Assembly: GCF_900091465.1 (NCBI RefSeq)
Contig: NZ_FMHV01000002.1
Span: forward strand, 5,580,001 to 5,644,000
From: Micromonospora rhizosphaerae
Lineage (GTDB): Bacteria > Actinomycetota > Actinomycetes > Mycobacteriales > Micromonosporaceae
Reading direction: 5' to 3'
DNA: 64,000 bases
In this document: positions 33,825 through 42,267 of the stretch, piece by piece
Layout of the letters: the number at the start of each line of letters is the position of its first letter
Numbering within the stretch: position 1 is the stretch's first letter
The notes under the pieces: model-generated
Databases searched by the model: none
Told to the model about the DNA's origin: nothing
Seen by the model: the letters and a program-made list of their open reading frames with translations, nothing else
Made by a program: the position numbers and the translations under genes

Positions 33825-34156
33825 CGGTTGCCCGCTCGATCCTGCTGTTCCTGCTCGCCGCGCTAGCCGAGATCGGCGGCGCGTGGCTTGTATGGCAGGG
33901 CTGGCGGGAAAACCGAGGGCTGCTGTGGATCGCGGCCGGAGTCATCGCGCTCGGGTGCTACGGATTCGTCGCCACCTTCCAACCCGATGCGAACTTCGGC
34001 CGCGTCCTGGCCGCCTACGGCGGTGTCTTCGTCGCCGGCTCCCTGGCCTGGGGCATGGTCGTCGACAGGTTCCGCCCCGACCGCTACGACATCATCGGCG
34101 CAACCATCTGCCTCATCGGAGTGGCAGTGATCATGTACGCCCCACGCAGCGGCTGA
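33821..34156 (+). CDS. YnfA/UPF0060-family membrane protein
   Basis: A 111-residue protein with four hydrophobic segments and the family stretches [17 protein letters not shown] and [23 protein letters not shown] overlaps the upstream stop. YnfA proteins are small multidrug-resistance-like membrane proteins, often found in metal-resistance clusters of actinobacteria; their substrate here is unknown. Confidence 0.88.
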   Translation: MTVARSILLFLLAALAEIGGAWLVWQGWRENRGLLWIAAGVIALGCYGFVATFQPDANFGRVLAAYGGVFVAGSLAWGMVVDRFRPDRYDIIGATICLIGVAVIMYAPRSG

Positions 34157-34191
34157 CACAACCCTCCGGGAAATCCATCCCGTCTTGGCGC

Positions 34192-34204
34192 TATCATCGC
34201 GGCA
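34192..34204 (+). promoter_or_regulatory. -10 element with probable leaderless start of the arsR gene
   Basis: TATCAT (34192-34197) lies six bases before ATG 34204 and no ribosome site precedes the ATG. A transcript starting on the A of ATG is expected. The -35 is not clear. Confidence 0.45.
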
Positions 34205-34563
34205 TGGCGATTGGTTTCCCCCCTGGACTCACTCCTGCCGTGGCGTTGTTCCGGTCCCTCGGTGATCCGACCCGGCTGGCGATCCTGCAACGGCTCGCGT
34301 CGGGTGAGGCGCGGGTGGTGGACCTGACCGGCGAGCTGGGGTTGGCCCAGTCGACGGTGTCGAAGCACCTGGCGTGCCTTCGTGACTGCGGGCTGATCGA
34401 CTACCGGGTCGAGGGCCGCCAGTCGTTCTACGCGCTGACCCGGCCGGAGCTACTGGACCTGCTGCGCTCGGCGGAACAACTCCTCGCCGCCACCGGGGAA
34501 GCGGTCGCCCTGTGCCCGGTCTACGGGGCCCCGGCCAGCTCTCTGGCGGGGGTGAGCGCGTGA
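34204..34563 (+). CDS. ArsR/SmtB-family metalloregulator
   Basis: A 119-residue winged-helix repressor: ALFRSLGDPTRLAILQRLA, then the recognition helix in LGLAQSTVSKHLACLRDCGL and the wing YRVEGRQSFYAL. Two cysteines in the recognition-helix region (HLACLRDCG) and one near the C-terminus (LCPVYGAP) resemble CmtR-type cadmium/lead sensors. It has its own promoter and its stop overlaps the CDF transporter start. It likely represses itself and the transporter until metal is present. Confidence 0.9.
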   Translation: MAIGFPPGLTPAVALFRSLGDPTRLAILQRLASGEARVVDLTGELGLAQSTVSKHLACLRDCGLIDYRVEGRQSFYALTRPELLDLLRSAEQLLAATGEAVALCPVYGAPASSLAGVSA

Positions 34564-35255
34564 GCACATCACTACTGACCCCGGGACGCCGGGCGGTGCT
34601 GTCCCGGCGCAGCCTGTGGCTGGCCTACGCCACCGCTGGCTACAACCTGCTCGAGGGCCTGGTCGCGTTCGCCGCCGGCGCGGCGGCCTCCTCCACCGCA
34701 CTGATCGGCTTCGGCCTGGACTCCTTCGTCGAGGTGTCGAGCGCCGCCGTGCTCATCTGGCAGTTCCGCTCCCGCGTGCCCGAGGACCGGGAGCGGCTGG
34801 CGCTACGGCTGATCGGCGTGTCGTTCTTCGCCCTGGCCGCCTGGGTGACCTTCGACGCCCTCCGCTCGCTCCTGGCCGGCGGAGACGCCGACGCCAGCCC
34901 GGTGGGGATCGGCCTGGCCGTGGCGTCGCTGATCGTGATGCCGCTGCTTGTACGCGCGAAGCGGCGCACCGGCCGGGAACTTGGCTCAGCCACGGTCATG
35001 GCCGACTCGACCCAGACGATGCTGTGCACCTACCTGTCTGCAGTGCTCCTCGTCGGCCTCGCCCTCAACGCCCTCTGGGGCTGGTCCTGGGCCGACCCGA
35101 TAGCCGCGCTCGTCATCGCTGCCGTGGCGGTCAAGGAAGGCGTGGAAGCCTGGCGGGGCGAACACTGCGACGACTGCGTCGCCCCCCTGCCCGCCGCCGA
35201 CGCCGGCCCAGCCACGGCATGCGCCGACAGCTGCTGCACCGACCGGAAGGCATGA
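34560..35255 (+). CDS. cation diffusion facilitator (CDF) family metal transporter
   Basis: A 231-residue membrane protein with about six hydrophobic segments. GFGLDSFVEVSSAAVL carries the first metal-site aspartate in transmembrane helix 2 and ATVMADSTQTMLCTYLSAVL the second in helix 5. The usual C-terminal cytoplasmic domain is replaced by a short cysteine-rich tail (EHCDDCVAPL and CADSCCTDRK). GTG 34560 overlaps the arsR stop. Likely exports zinc, cadmium or a similar ion. Confidence 0.87.
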   Translation: MSTSLLTPGRRAVLSRRSLWLAYATAGYNLLEGLVAFAAGAAASSTALIGFGLDSFVEVSSAAVLIWQFRSRVPEDRERLALRLIGVSFFALAAWVTFDALRSLLAGGDADASPVGIGLAVASLIVMPLLVRAKRRTGRELGSATVMADSTQTMLCTYLSAVLLVGLALNALWGWSWADPIAALVIAAVAVKEGVEAWRGEHCDDCVAPLPAADAGPATACADSCCTDRKA

Positions 35256-35635
35256 CGATGGCCTGGCTCGCACTCGCGCTGTACCTGCTCGGCCTTCTGC
35301 TCGCCTTCGGCTGGCGCACCGTGTCCCAATGGCGCCGCACCGGCGACACCGGAGTACGCCTCGACGCCGAAGCGGCCGGCACCCTCCGCTAGTGGGCCAA
35401 ACTCCTGGTCATCGCCGCCCTCGCGCTTGGCTTCGCCGGCCCGGCCACTGCCCTCGCCGGTCTGCCACTACTGCCCGGCCTTGACCACCGGGCGCTGCAT
35501 GTCGTTGGCCTGGTCGTGACCGTCGCCGGGATTGCCGCCACGCTCGCCGCCCAGCTCACCATGGGCACCTCCTGGCGCGTCGGCGTCGACCCGGAGCCGG
35601 TGCCCGAGAGGCGGAGGCGGGATCAGGCGGAGTAA
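35252..35635 (+). pseudogene. isoprenylcysteine methyltransferase-like membrane protein, in-frame amber stop and truncated
   Basis: The frame MTMAWLALALYLLGLLLAFG starts at an ATG overlapping the CDF stop, then meets TAG at 35390-35392. Read through, the same frame continues WAKLLVIAALALGFAGPATA and QLTMGTSWRVGVDP, a family landmark just before the catalytic SAM-binding part, and then ends in a charged tail at 35635. So both an internal stop and loss of the catalytic domain are present. The TAG is one base from TGG or CAG. It was probably the last gene of the metal operon. Confidence 0.65.
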
Positions 35636-35892
35636 CCACGGGTGGCCATCCAGTTCGCCAGGTCGATGGTGATTATCCAGTAGGCGGGGCGCGACGGGTC
35701 CGCCGAGTCGACGATCCGGACGGTCCGGCCGTTGTCCTTGTAGCTGACCACGGCGATGTAGTGACCGCCGGGGAAGGAGTGCCGGCCGCCATCGGTGTCG
35801 GTGGCGGAGCCGACGATGTTCTTCGCGACTACCACCGAAACGTCCCTTAGGCTAACGATCTTGACCAGCTCGGATTCTCTTCGTGGTGTCAT
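35623..35892 (-). pseudogene. C-terminal fragment of a C39-like peptidase family protein
   Basis: An 89-residue frame whose last 65 residues (HSFPGGHYIAVVSYKDNG ... LANWMATRGYSA) parallel the end of the complete protein at 38081-38740 (HPFPGGHYVSVVGYRDGG ... LADWIAERGYSS). The catalytic histidine region is present but the cysteine half is missing. ATG 35892 overlaps the stop of the L,D-transpeptidase (ATGA), so the fragment is in position to be co-translated. Confidence 0.7.
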
Positions 35893-36845
35893 TTCTTGAC
35901 GTAGTCGTCCCAGCTCATGTCCCAAACGGTCCATCCGTTGCTCGGATCCAGGCGTTTCTCCGTGCCGGTGACCGTCACCGGATCGCCGATCTGCGAGTTG
36001 TCGTACACCCATTGGGCGTTGTCGGGTGACAGATTCGTGCACCCATTGCTGACGTTGTTTTGACCCTGGTCGGCCACCGACCACGGGGCTCCGTGGATGT
36101 ACTCGCCGTCCCCGGTGAGGCGCTCGGCGTGCCTGACGTCGAGTTGCTCATTCGGCCCGTACACCCAGAGCGCGCGGGCTTCTCTGCTCATGATCACCAT
36201 GTTGCCCGAGGACGACGGCGTCAGCGGCTTGCCAAGGCTCACGGGAAATTTCTTGACCAGCTTGTCGTTCTGGAAGACCTTCATCTGCTTGGTGTCATTG
36301 GAGATCTTGAACTCGGTCCGCTGGCCGATTGTTGCCGTGACGCTGCGGCTGGTTTCGACGCTTCCGGCTGCCGGCACACCACCCGACCCTGCGGTCACCG
36401 TCAGCTTGGTGCCGGGCCGCCAATGGTTCCTCGGACGGTAGATGACCTGCTGGTCGCCGTACCACCGCCAGGCGCCAGTCTGAGGAGGATCACTCTTTAC
36501 GGACAAGCGCCGCTCGACATCGGCCTTGGCACCATCCGGAATCGGCGCGCTGAACTTCACCGGCACCGGCATACCGACGCCGTAAACCTGGCCGCTCTGC
36601 AGCTCTATGGTGCTGGCGATCGGATCACGGCTCGGCCTGGCCACGATGGTGAACTTCATGGTCGCAGTTGACGTGGCGCCCGCCCCGCCGCCCACCGCGC
36701 CAGTGACCCGTTTGCGCGCTGCATCGAAGCTGGCGCTCGACGCATGCGCAGGCACGGATGTGGGCCAAGCTAAGGGGGTGAGCAGCAAGCAGGTACCAAG
36801 TACCAACACTGGTCCTCCGCGCCGGTAACTCCGGACCTGGACCAT
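35889..36845 (-). CDS. L,D-transpeptidase (YkuD domain) with N-terminal Ig-like domain
   Basis: A 318-residue secreted enzyme that makes 3-3 peptidoglycan cross-links. After basic residues and a hydrophobic signal (GPVLVLGTCLLLTPLAWP, cleavage near PAHA) comes an Ig-like domain (about 70-190), then the catalytic YkuD domain from about 195. The active site reads YIHGAPWSVADQGQNNVSNG followed by CTNLS, giving the histidine and catalytic cysteine in the family SxGC arrangement, here SNGC. ATG 36845 is chosen for the signal peptide. Its stop is coupled to the C39 fragment; the divergent neighbour is a broken NlpC/P60 gene, so the region concerns cell-wall turnover. Confidence 0.88.
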   Translation of the reverse strand: MVQVRSYRRGGPVLVLGTCLLLTPLAWPTSVPAHASSASFDAARKRVTGAVGGGAGATSTATMKFTIVARPSRDPIASTIELQSGQVYGVGMPVPVKFSAPIPDGAKADVERRLSVKSDPPQTGAWRWYGDQQVIYRPRNHWRPGTKLTVTAGSGGVPAAGSVETSRSVTATIGQRTEFKISNDTKQMKVFQNDKLVKKFPVSLGKPLTPSSSGNMVIMSREARALWVYGPNEQLDVRHAERLTGDGEYIHGAPWSVADQGQNNVSNGCTNLSPDNAQWVYDNSQIGDPVTVTGTEKRLDPSNGWTVWDMSWDDYVKK

Positions 36846-37042
36846 GTCTCGGTCTCGCCGTGGGCGCCCCTCCGGAGCCCTTGTCGTCCAGATATTTCGG
36901 CAAGCTGCTTGGGCATGATCCGGCCGAGCGGGACCCACCGTTGCCAGGCGCTGGAAAATCCGCGATACACCGTTCATCACCTCGACCCCTATCAGATCTA
37001 TTTCCAGTCCAGGCCGTTGGCCATGGGGCTCATTTCCCCTCT

Positions 37043-37622
37043 ATGCGTCGTCTGGCGTCAGATGGGGTTTCCGCGTCGCCGGGATACCCGGATCTCGGCG
37101 CACATAACAAAGCTCTGAGTCGGCCTTCAGCGATGGAACGCTCCGACTTCTACGACTACGTGCAGGAGCCGTGGATGTTTCCAAACGGCAAGAGGGAAAA
37201 GCCTGAGCCGCAGCGCGCCCTGGCTCTGGACTGCTCCGGCTTCCTGCGGATGGTCTACAGGCACCGGCTGGGGTATCCGCTGCGGGGCACGAACACCCCG
37301 GGTGAGGGTCTTCCGCGCCGCGCGTACGCGATGGCCGAATCCGGCCCGGGCGTCCAGTTGATGCCCCAACACCGGCCAGCGGGCCCGCGGCATCGACCGC
37401 CTGCTCCCCGGCGACCTGGTGTTCCTCAACGCCCAGCCGGTACCGAACAAACAGATCGACCACTCGGGCATCTACCTCGGCCTCGACGACGGCGGGCACC
37501 ACCGGTTCATCTCCAGCCGGTCGCAGACCGACGGCCCGACGATGGGCGACCTGTCCGGCGAACCCATTCTGGAGGGTGTCGGCTACTGGCCGGACCGGTG
37601 GCTCACCGCCCGCCGCATCTGA
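37043..37622 (+). pseudogene. NlpC/P60-family peptidase gene with single-base frameshift
   Basis: The first frame reads MERSDFYDYVQEPW and ALDCSGFLRMVYRHRLGYPL, containing the catalytic cysteine (DCSG). At CCCC (37364-37367) the frame is lost; with one C removed it continues PNTGQRARGIDRLLPGDLVF, then IDHSGIYLGLDDGGHHRFIS with the catalytic histidine, to a natural stop at 37622. The start is uncertain, ATG 37043 being the first convincing one. Either a real frameshift in a homopolymer or a sequencing error; if the latter the gene is a functional cell-wall hydrolase. Confidence 0.75.
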
Positions 37623-37665
37623 GGGCACGTGGGAGGGGGAACGGTCACAGTGGGATGAGGTGATT

Positions 37666-37704
37666 CGAAACGCTCGGCCGGGGATTGCCCGGCCGAGCGT
37701 TTCG
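37666..37704. terminator. perfect 17-base-pair hairpin
   Basis: CGAAACGCTCGGCCGGG (37666-37682) and its exact complement (37688-37704) flank a five-base loop, 44 bases after the NlpC-like gene. It is the strongest hairpin seen in the window and should terminate that transcript. Confidence 0.8.
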
Positions 37705-38080
37705 TGTCGTGTGGCGGGATGCCTTTCGGCATGGTTTGGCGAGCGCGTAGACGGCCAGCGACAGGCGATGGGTGCGGAAAAAGCCGCCCCTCGCCGCCCT
37801 CGTCGCTGACGCCCGCCTGCCCAGCGACCCGATCGCCGCACCGAACCCCGGTAGGCCGGGTTGCCTGAACCGGGGCGCATTCTCCCACTACTCCGGGAGG
37901 CTCGCAGCGTTTTCCCGGACCTGGGTGGGGTAACCGTTGGTGAGAGCCCGGAAGGCCGGACGAGAGCCCGGGAGCCGGGAGTGTCCGAGGCACCAACGAG
38001 GTACCGCGGGCGTTGTCCTCTCCCCGCGGTGCTGCGCCTCCGATTCGCGTGGAGGCGTCAACCCCGATGGGAGCTTCACG
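37705..38080. other. intergenic stretch before the C39-like gene
   Basis: No gene is convincing here. It should hold the promoter of the C39-like gene at 38081, but no clean -35/-10 pair was identified. Confidence 0.4.
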
Positions 38081-38740
38081 ATGAACTCGATTGTCCGCAG
38101 GAGCGTCGTGTCCGTTGCTGGTCTGATGGTCACCGGTGTGGTGACGGGGGGTGCCGTCGCCGGTCCGGCGGTCGCCGCCCAGCCTGCACCTAACGCGGGC
38201 AAGCCTGTCGCCGCGCCGCCCGCGCCTCCCGGGGGCGAGGGCAAGCGGGTGCTGGAACACGACTACCAGAGGCAGCCGAACGGCTACTACTGTGCTCCGG
38301 CCGCGACCCGAATCGCCCTGTCCACGCAGGGCAAGGTGCTGAGCCAGAAGGACGTCGCCGAGAAGCTGGGCACCACCAAGGCCGGCACCGACTCGGCCGA
38401 CCAGACCACGCAGGTGCTCAACGAGGTGACCGGTGGTGGCTACGACACCACCAAGATCACCGAGGCCAGGGCGAAGCCTGAACAGGTCGACAAACTGCGC
38501 ACTGACGTAATCGAGGCGGTCGACGCCAAGCGCGGCGTGGTGGCCAACACCATCGGCACTGGGGTCGACACCGGCGGCGACAAGCACCCGTTCCCGGGCG
38601 GGCACTACGTGAGCGTCGTCGGGTACCGCGACGGCGGTGACGCGATGAAGGTCGCCGACCCGTACGACCCGAAGAAGCACTACTGGATGGACGACGAGAA
38701 GCTCGCCGACTGGATCGCCGAGCGAGGCTACTCCAGCTGA
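38081..38740 (+). CDS. secreted C39-like peptidase family protein
   Basis: A 219-residue exported protein. Residues 1-35 form a signal peptide (VVSVAGLMVTGVVTGGAVAG, cleavage near AVAAQ). The mature part starts with a proline/alanine stretch, then DYQRQPNGYYCAPAATRIAL with the presumed catalytic cysteine, and GGHYVSVVGYRDGG with the histidine, then an aspartate in VADPYDPKK. This matches the papain-like C39 fold, without an ABC transporter attached. Likely an extracellular cysteine peptidase or peptide-modifying enzyme. A fragment of a second copy lies at 35623-35892. Confidence 0.82.
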   Translation: MNSIVRRSVVSVAGLMVTGVVTGGAVAGPAVAAQPAPNAGKPVAAPPAPPGGEGKRVLEHDYQRQPNGYYCAPAATRIALSTQGKVLSQKDVAEKLGTTKAGTDSADQTTQVLNEVTGGGYDTTKITEARAKPEQVDKLRTDVIEAVDAKRGVVANTIGTGVDTGGDKHPFPGGHYVSVVGYRDGGDAMKVADPYDPKKHYWMDDEKLADWIAERGYSS

Positions 38741-39030
38741 CACCGATGAGATCACGGCCGCTGGCTGGTTCCCGAAGGCAGGGCCCGACCAGTGGCCTCT
38801 GCGCGTGCGGAGTCGGTCGCCGTTTTGCTGTCCTCGGCGAGAGCGAAGCGACAGTTGGTCAATGGGGGTCGCAGAGGGTCAGGCGCCGCGGGTCGGTCGC
38901 TGGAGATCGCAGTACCGAGCGAGTGCCGTGTAAGGCAGTGCAGGAGTCTGGAGGCGTTGCAGCCGGAGCGAAACGTCTGCCCCTGCCACAGACAGGGCCG
39001 CCGCGGGGCGAGGCCCGCTGGCGAATGTGG

Positions 39031-39638
39031 TCAGAGCCGCCCGCACAGCACTAAGGCCCTACTCCCGCGGACGCGCAATTCCATGAGCAGGCGGACGGCT
39101 GCAGGTGGGGTCAGCGGCAAGCAGGGCGCGGCTGCCGCGAGTCCCTTCACCACAGTGACGAGCAGGTGATGCCGCCCCCGTAGATGCGCCCGTTCGTGAC
39201 TGAGAACGGCAGCGAGTTGCGCAGGAGGAAGGCTTCGCGCGCCGGTGCCGAGAACTGTGAGCCGAGGCCCACCCTGGCTGTAGGCCAACGGAGCCGTGTG
39301 GGGGATCCAAAAGCACCGCTTCCCTTCCGGGGCCTGGTGCTTCTCCGAGGAGTGCCGGCAGGTCGACGTGAGCCTATCGGGACCGGCTCGCCAGTCCTCG
39401 CCGGATCGTGACGACGGTGAATCTGATCAGCGCGGCGAGGACCAGCAATGCCCCGCGGCACCGATCAACCCATCCATGGCGGCCAGCTGGCCATGCCAGG
39501 CGGCAAGCCAGCAATGATGAGCGAGATCTAAGCAGGATCGGCCGGGGATCAGCCACGCGGCGGAAGAAGAATCGCAGCACGGTGGTGCCCACCACCCACG
39601 AGGATCGGGCCGGTGGTGAGGGCGAGCGCCAGGCTCAT
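39031..39638 (-). pseudogene. M56 (BlaR1-like) membrane metallopeptidase, multiply frameshifted
   Basis: The clearest segment reads LPPAQLAAVLSHERAHLRGR, holding the HExxH zinc motif as HERAH, with AYSQGGPRLTVLGTGARS just before it, as in M56 peptidases. Upstream, pieces such as MSLALALTTGPILVGGG (start 39638) and GALLVLAALIRFTVVTIRRG resemble the membrane segments of the family but lie in other frames. No BlaI-type repressor is next to it. The 290 bases between 38741 and 39030 are empty. Confidence 0.5.
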
Positions 39639-39699
39639 CTGTCCGACTCTCGCTCGTCGAGTGCCGTCGGCCTGCTCGTTCTTGGCCATCTCAATCGCG

Positions 39700-40060
39700 C
39701 CCTTACCCTGGCCCGTTACGAGTCGATGCTGCGGGTGCACATCCTGCCGCGCTTCGGCGACCAGCACCTGGACGCGATCAGCCGCAACGACGTCAAGGCA
39801 TTCGCGCTGGACCTCCGGGCACCGGTCAGCGTCAGGTCGGTCGTGACGCTGCTCGGGTCGTGCTGCGGGAGGCGATCGAGGAGCATTACCTTTGCTTCGA
39901 CCCCACCGGAAGGCTCCGGCTGCACAAAGGCATAGCCCCGGAGCGTCCGGTCGTGAAACCGAAGCAGTTGTGGCATATCGCCTGCGGCATGCCCGACCTG
40001 GTGACACGGACCCTGGTGGTCACCGCGCCGCCAGGCCACGGCGTACCCGAGGCGGGGACC
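39700..40060 (+). pseudogene. tyrosine recombinase (phage integrase) remnant
   Basis: RYESMLRVHILPRFGDQHL and ISRNDVKAFALDL in one frame are the SAM-like DNA-binding domain of actinobacterial tyrosine integrases. Around 39860 the frame shifts to VLREAIEEHYLCFDPTGRLR and HKGIAPERPVVKPKQLWHIA, and the gene then dissolves before the catalytic Arg-His-Arg-Tyr domain. No attachment site was recognised. Confidence 0.65.
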
Positions 40061-40206
40061 GAGTTCCGCGGACACGACGGCCACCCGCGCGACGGCTACG
40101 GTCAGGCGCCCTACAGCCGGACGGCGTGACTCGCCGTTCCCGACGCTCCGGCGGCGATCTCGATGACGTACACCCATGGCGCGCCGCCGACGAGCGCACG
40201 TTCATT

Positions 40207-40683
40207 TCACGAGGCCACGTTCTGCATGGCCCTGGCGAGTCGGGCGAGGTCGATCCCTGTCAGGTGGTCGAGAAGGTGCCGGCGAACGGCGGCGAGGTTG
40301 GTCGGCCACGCAGCCTCAAGACGGGCGAGACCGGCATCGGTAAGGACGGCGTTGCAGCCCCGTGCGTCATGCGTGGATCTGACTCGCCGGATCAGCCCTT
40401 CGCTTTCCAGGCGTTGTGCCACGCGGGTCATGCCGCTGAAGGACATCTCGCAGGCGGCGGCGAGTTCGTTCATGCGCATCTGCCGGTCGGGGGCCTCGGA
40501 CAGGTGCATCAGCGCCGTGTATTCGGTGAGGGAGAGCCGGTGCTCGCGGACCATGTCTGCGTCGATGGCACGGGGCAGCGCGCACATGGCGCGGGTGAGG
40601 CTCCGGACGAGTGCTTCTTCGTCCCGATTGAGGGGTTGTAGCCCTTCTGGGGCCGGTGTCCGGCCGGGTGTGATGATGGACAT
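40207..40683 (-). CDS. MarR-family transcriptional regulator
   Basis: A 158-residue winged-helix protein. LSLTEYTALMHLSEAPDRQM, then helix-turn-helix LAAACEMSFSGMTRVAQRLE and the wing IRRVRSTHDARGCNAVLTD. ATG 40683 is chosen because the longer upstream frame crosses the operator region. Divergent from the efflux gene at 40893, with two related inverted repeats in the gap. It likely represses both directions and responds to an aromatic or oxidising compound. Confidence 0.88.
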   Translation of the reverse strand: MSIITPGRTPAPEGLQPLNRDEEALVRSLTRAMCALPRAIDADMVREHRLSLTEYTALMHLSEAPDRQMRMNELAAACEMSFSGMTRVAQRLESEGLIRRVRSTHDARGCNAVLTDAGLARLEAAWPTNLAAVRRHLLDHLTGIDLARLARAMQNVAS

Positions 40684-40695
40684 CCTCCCAGCATA

Positions 40696-40745
40696 GTTGC
40701 TTGACGAAGGAAACGTTGCGGCCGATAGTTGCTTGACCAAGCAAC
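40696..40745. promoter_or_regulatory. two MarR operator-like repeats, 32 bases apart
   Basis: The right site GTTGCTTGACCAAGCAAC (40728-40745) is a perfect inverted repeat with eight-base arms. The left site begins with the same GTTGCTTGAC (40696-40705) but its second arm is degenerate. The 32-base separation is about three helical turns, so two dimers could bind on one face of the DNA. Confidence 0.7.
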
Positions 40746-40761
40746 CTATAGAGGAACCGCA

Positions 40762-40896
40762 ATGACAAAGATCAGGACCATCATCGGCAGTACTCGCGCG
40801 GGTTGGAACGGCTGCGCGGCGGCGCGCGGGGTACACGGCATCGCCGTGCAGCGCACGGATACGGAGTTCGAAATCGTCTGGAGGGAGGTCTCATGA
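40762..40896 (+). pseudogene. N-terminal stub of an NADPH-dependent FMN reductase
   Basis: A 44-residue frame starting MTKIRTIIGSTRAGWNGCAA and ending HGIAVQRTDTEFEIVWREVS. The GSTR phosphate loop and following spacing match flavodoxin-like FMN/azo reductases, but the rest of the fold is deleted. It sits directly behind the MarR operators with GAGGAA before its ATG, and its stop overlaps the efflux gene start (ATGA). It may now act only as a leader for the transporter. Confidence 0.65.
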
Positions 40897-42152
40897 GCGA
40901 CGCCGTGACCACCGACGGCGCCGAACCGGTGCTGCCGGGTGACCTGATGACCGGCCGCCAGCGGGTGTGGCTGGTGCTCATGCTCGGTGCTTTCATCGCG
41001 ATCGGTCCGTTGACCGTCGACATGTACCTGCCCGCGCTGCCCGCCGTGACGGCCGCACTCGCGACCACCACGACGGCGGTGCAGCTCACGCTCACTGGGA
41101 CGCTGCTCGGATTGGCCGTCGGGCAGCTGTTCGTCGGGCCGCTGTCCGATGCGGCAGGCCGCCGCCGCCCGCTGCTGGCCGGGCTGATCCTGCACGTGGC
41201 CGCGTCGATACTGTGCGTGTTCGCGCCCAACATCGCCGTACTCGACGTGCTGCGCGTGCTGCAGGGGCTCAGTGTGGCGGCCGCCACGGTGATCGCCACT
41301 GCAGTCGTGCGGGACCTGTTCAGCGGATCCGCCTTCGCCCGCATCTTCTCGCGACTGATGCTCGTCACTGGCGCGGCACCGATTCTCGCACCGAGCCTGG
41401 GCAGCGCGGTGCTGCGCTGGACCGACTGGCAGGGCGTGTTCGTGACGCTGGCGGTGCTGGGCGTACTGCTGATCGCAGTTGCGCTCTTCGGCCTTCCGGA
41501 GACCCTCCCGCCGCGCCGCCGTCACCGAGGCGGTGCGGCGGCGACTGTGCACTGGTACGGCCGGCTGTTCCGCGACCGTGCCTTCCTCGCTCTGGTACTC
41601 GTCGTCGGGCTGTACTCCGCCGCCCAGTTCGCCTACGTGGCGGGCTCGTCCTTCGTCCTGCAAGAGCAGTACGGTCTCGACGAGCAGCAGTTCGGCCTTG
41701 TTTTTGCGGCCAGTGTGGCCGGACTCATCGGCGCCATCCAGTTCAACGTGGTACTGCTGCGCCGGTACACGTCGCTGCAGATCCTGCGCGCCGCCCTGAT
41801 CGCCGGCACCGCCGGCGGGTTCATCGTGCTGTTCTTCGCCGTGACCGGCCTCGGTGGCCTGGCCACACTGCTGGTGTCACTGTTCCTTGTGCTCGCCGCG
41901 ATCGGGCTCGCCTTCCCCAACGCCCCGACCCTGGCAATGACCCGGCATGGCGAGGCGGCCGGGACCGCTGCGGCGCTGCTCGGCGCTGTCCAGTTCGGCG
42001 GGGGTGCGCTGGGCGCCCCCCTGGTCGGCGTGCTCGGCGGCAGCAGCGTCGCCATGGCACTGGTGGTCGCCGGCGGGATGACCGCGGCGACCGCCGTGAT
42101 GCTGCTCGTCGCGCCGCGCGTCGGCCTCGCCGGGGCCGAACCGGGTGCGTAG
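40893..42152 (+). CDS. MFS drug-efflux transporter (Bcr/CflA family)
   Basis: A 419-residue protein with about twelve hydrophobic segments. DMYLPALPAVTAALATTTTA and GQLFVGPLSDAAGRRRPLLA (motif A between helices 2 and 3) are typical of Bcr/CflA proton-driven drug exporters; VVRDLFSGSAFARIFSRLML follows. GTC TCA TGA coupling to the FMN-reductase stub places it under the MarR operators. Exports a drug-like compound, identity unknown. Confidence 0.9.
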   Translation: MSDAVTTDGAEPVLPGDLMTGRQRVWLVLMLGAFIAIGPLTVDMYLPALPAVTAALATTTTAVQLTLTGTLLGLAVGQLFVGPLSDAAGRRRPLLAGLILHVAASILCVFAPNIAVLDVLRVLQGLSVAAATVIATAVVRDLFSGSAFARIFSRLMLVTGAAPILAPSLGSAVLRWTDWQGVFVTLAVLGVLLIAVALFGLPETLPPRRRHRGGAAATVHWYGRLFRDRAFLALVLVVGLYSAAQFAYVAGSSFVLQEQYGLDEQQFGLVFAASVAGLIGAIQFNVVLLRRYTSLQILRAALIAGTAGGFIVLFFAVTGLGGLATLLVSLFLVLAAIGLAFPNAPTLAMTRHGEAAGTAAALLGAVQFGGGALGAPLVGVLGGSSVAMALVVAGGMTAATAVMLLVAPRVGLAGAEPGA

Positions 42153-42267
42153 GGGCTCGCCCCGCACTGCAACCCCTCGATCTGCGCGGAGCAGCCCCCC
42201 GGGCCCTCCGACCTTACGAGCAACCAGATCAGGTCCAACTTCCAACTTGAAAGGCAAGACACCTCCC

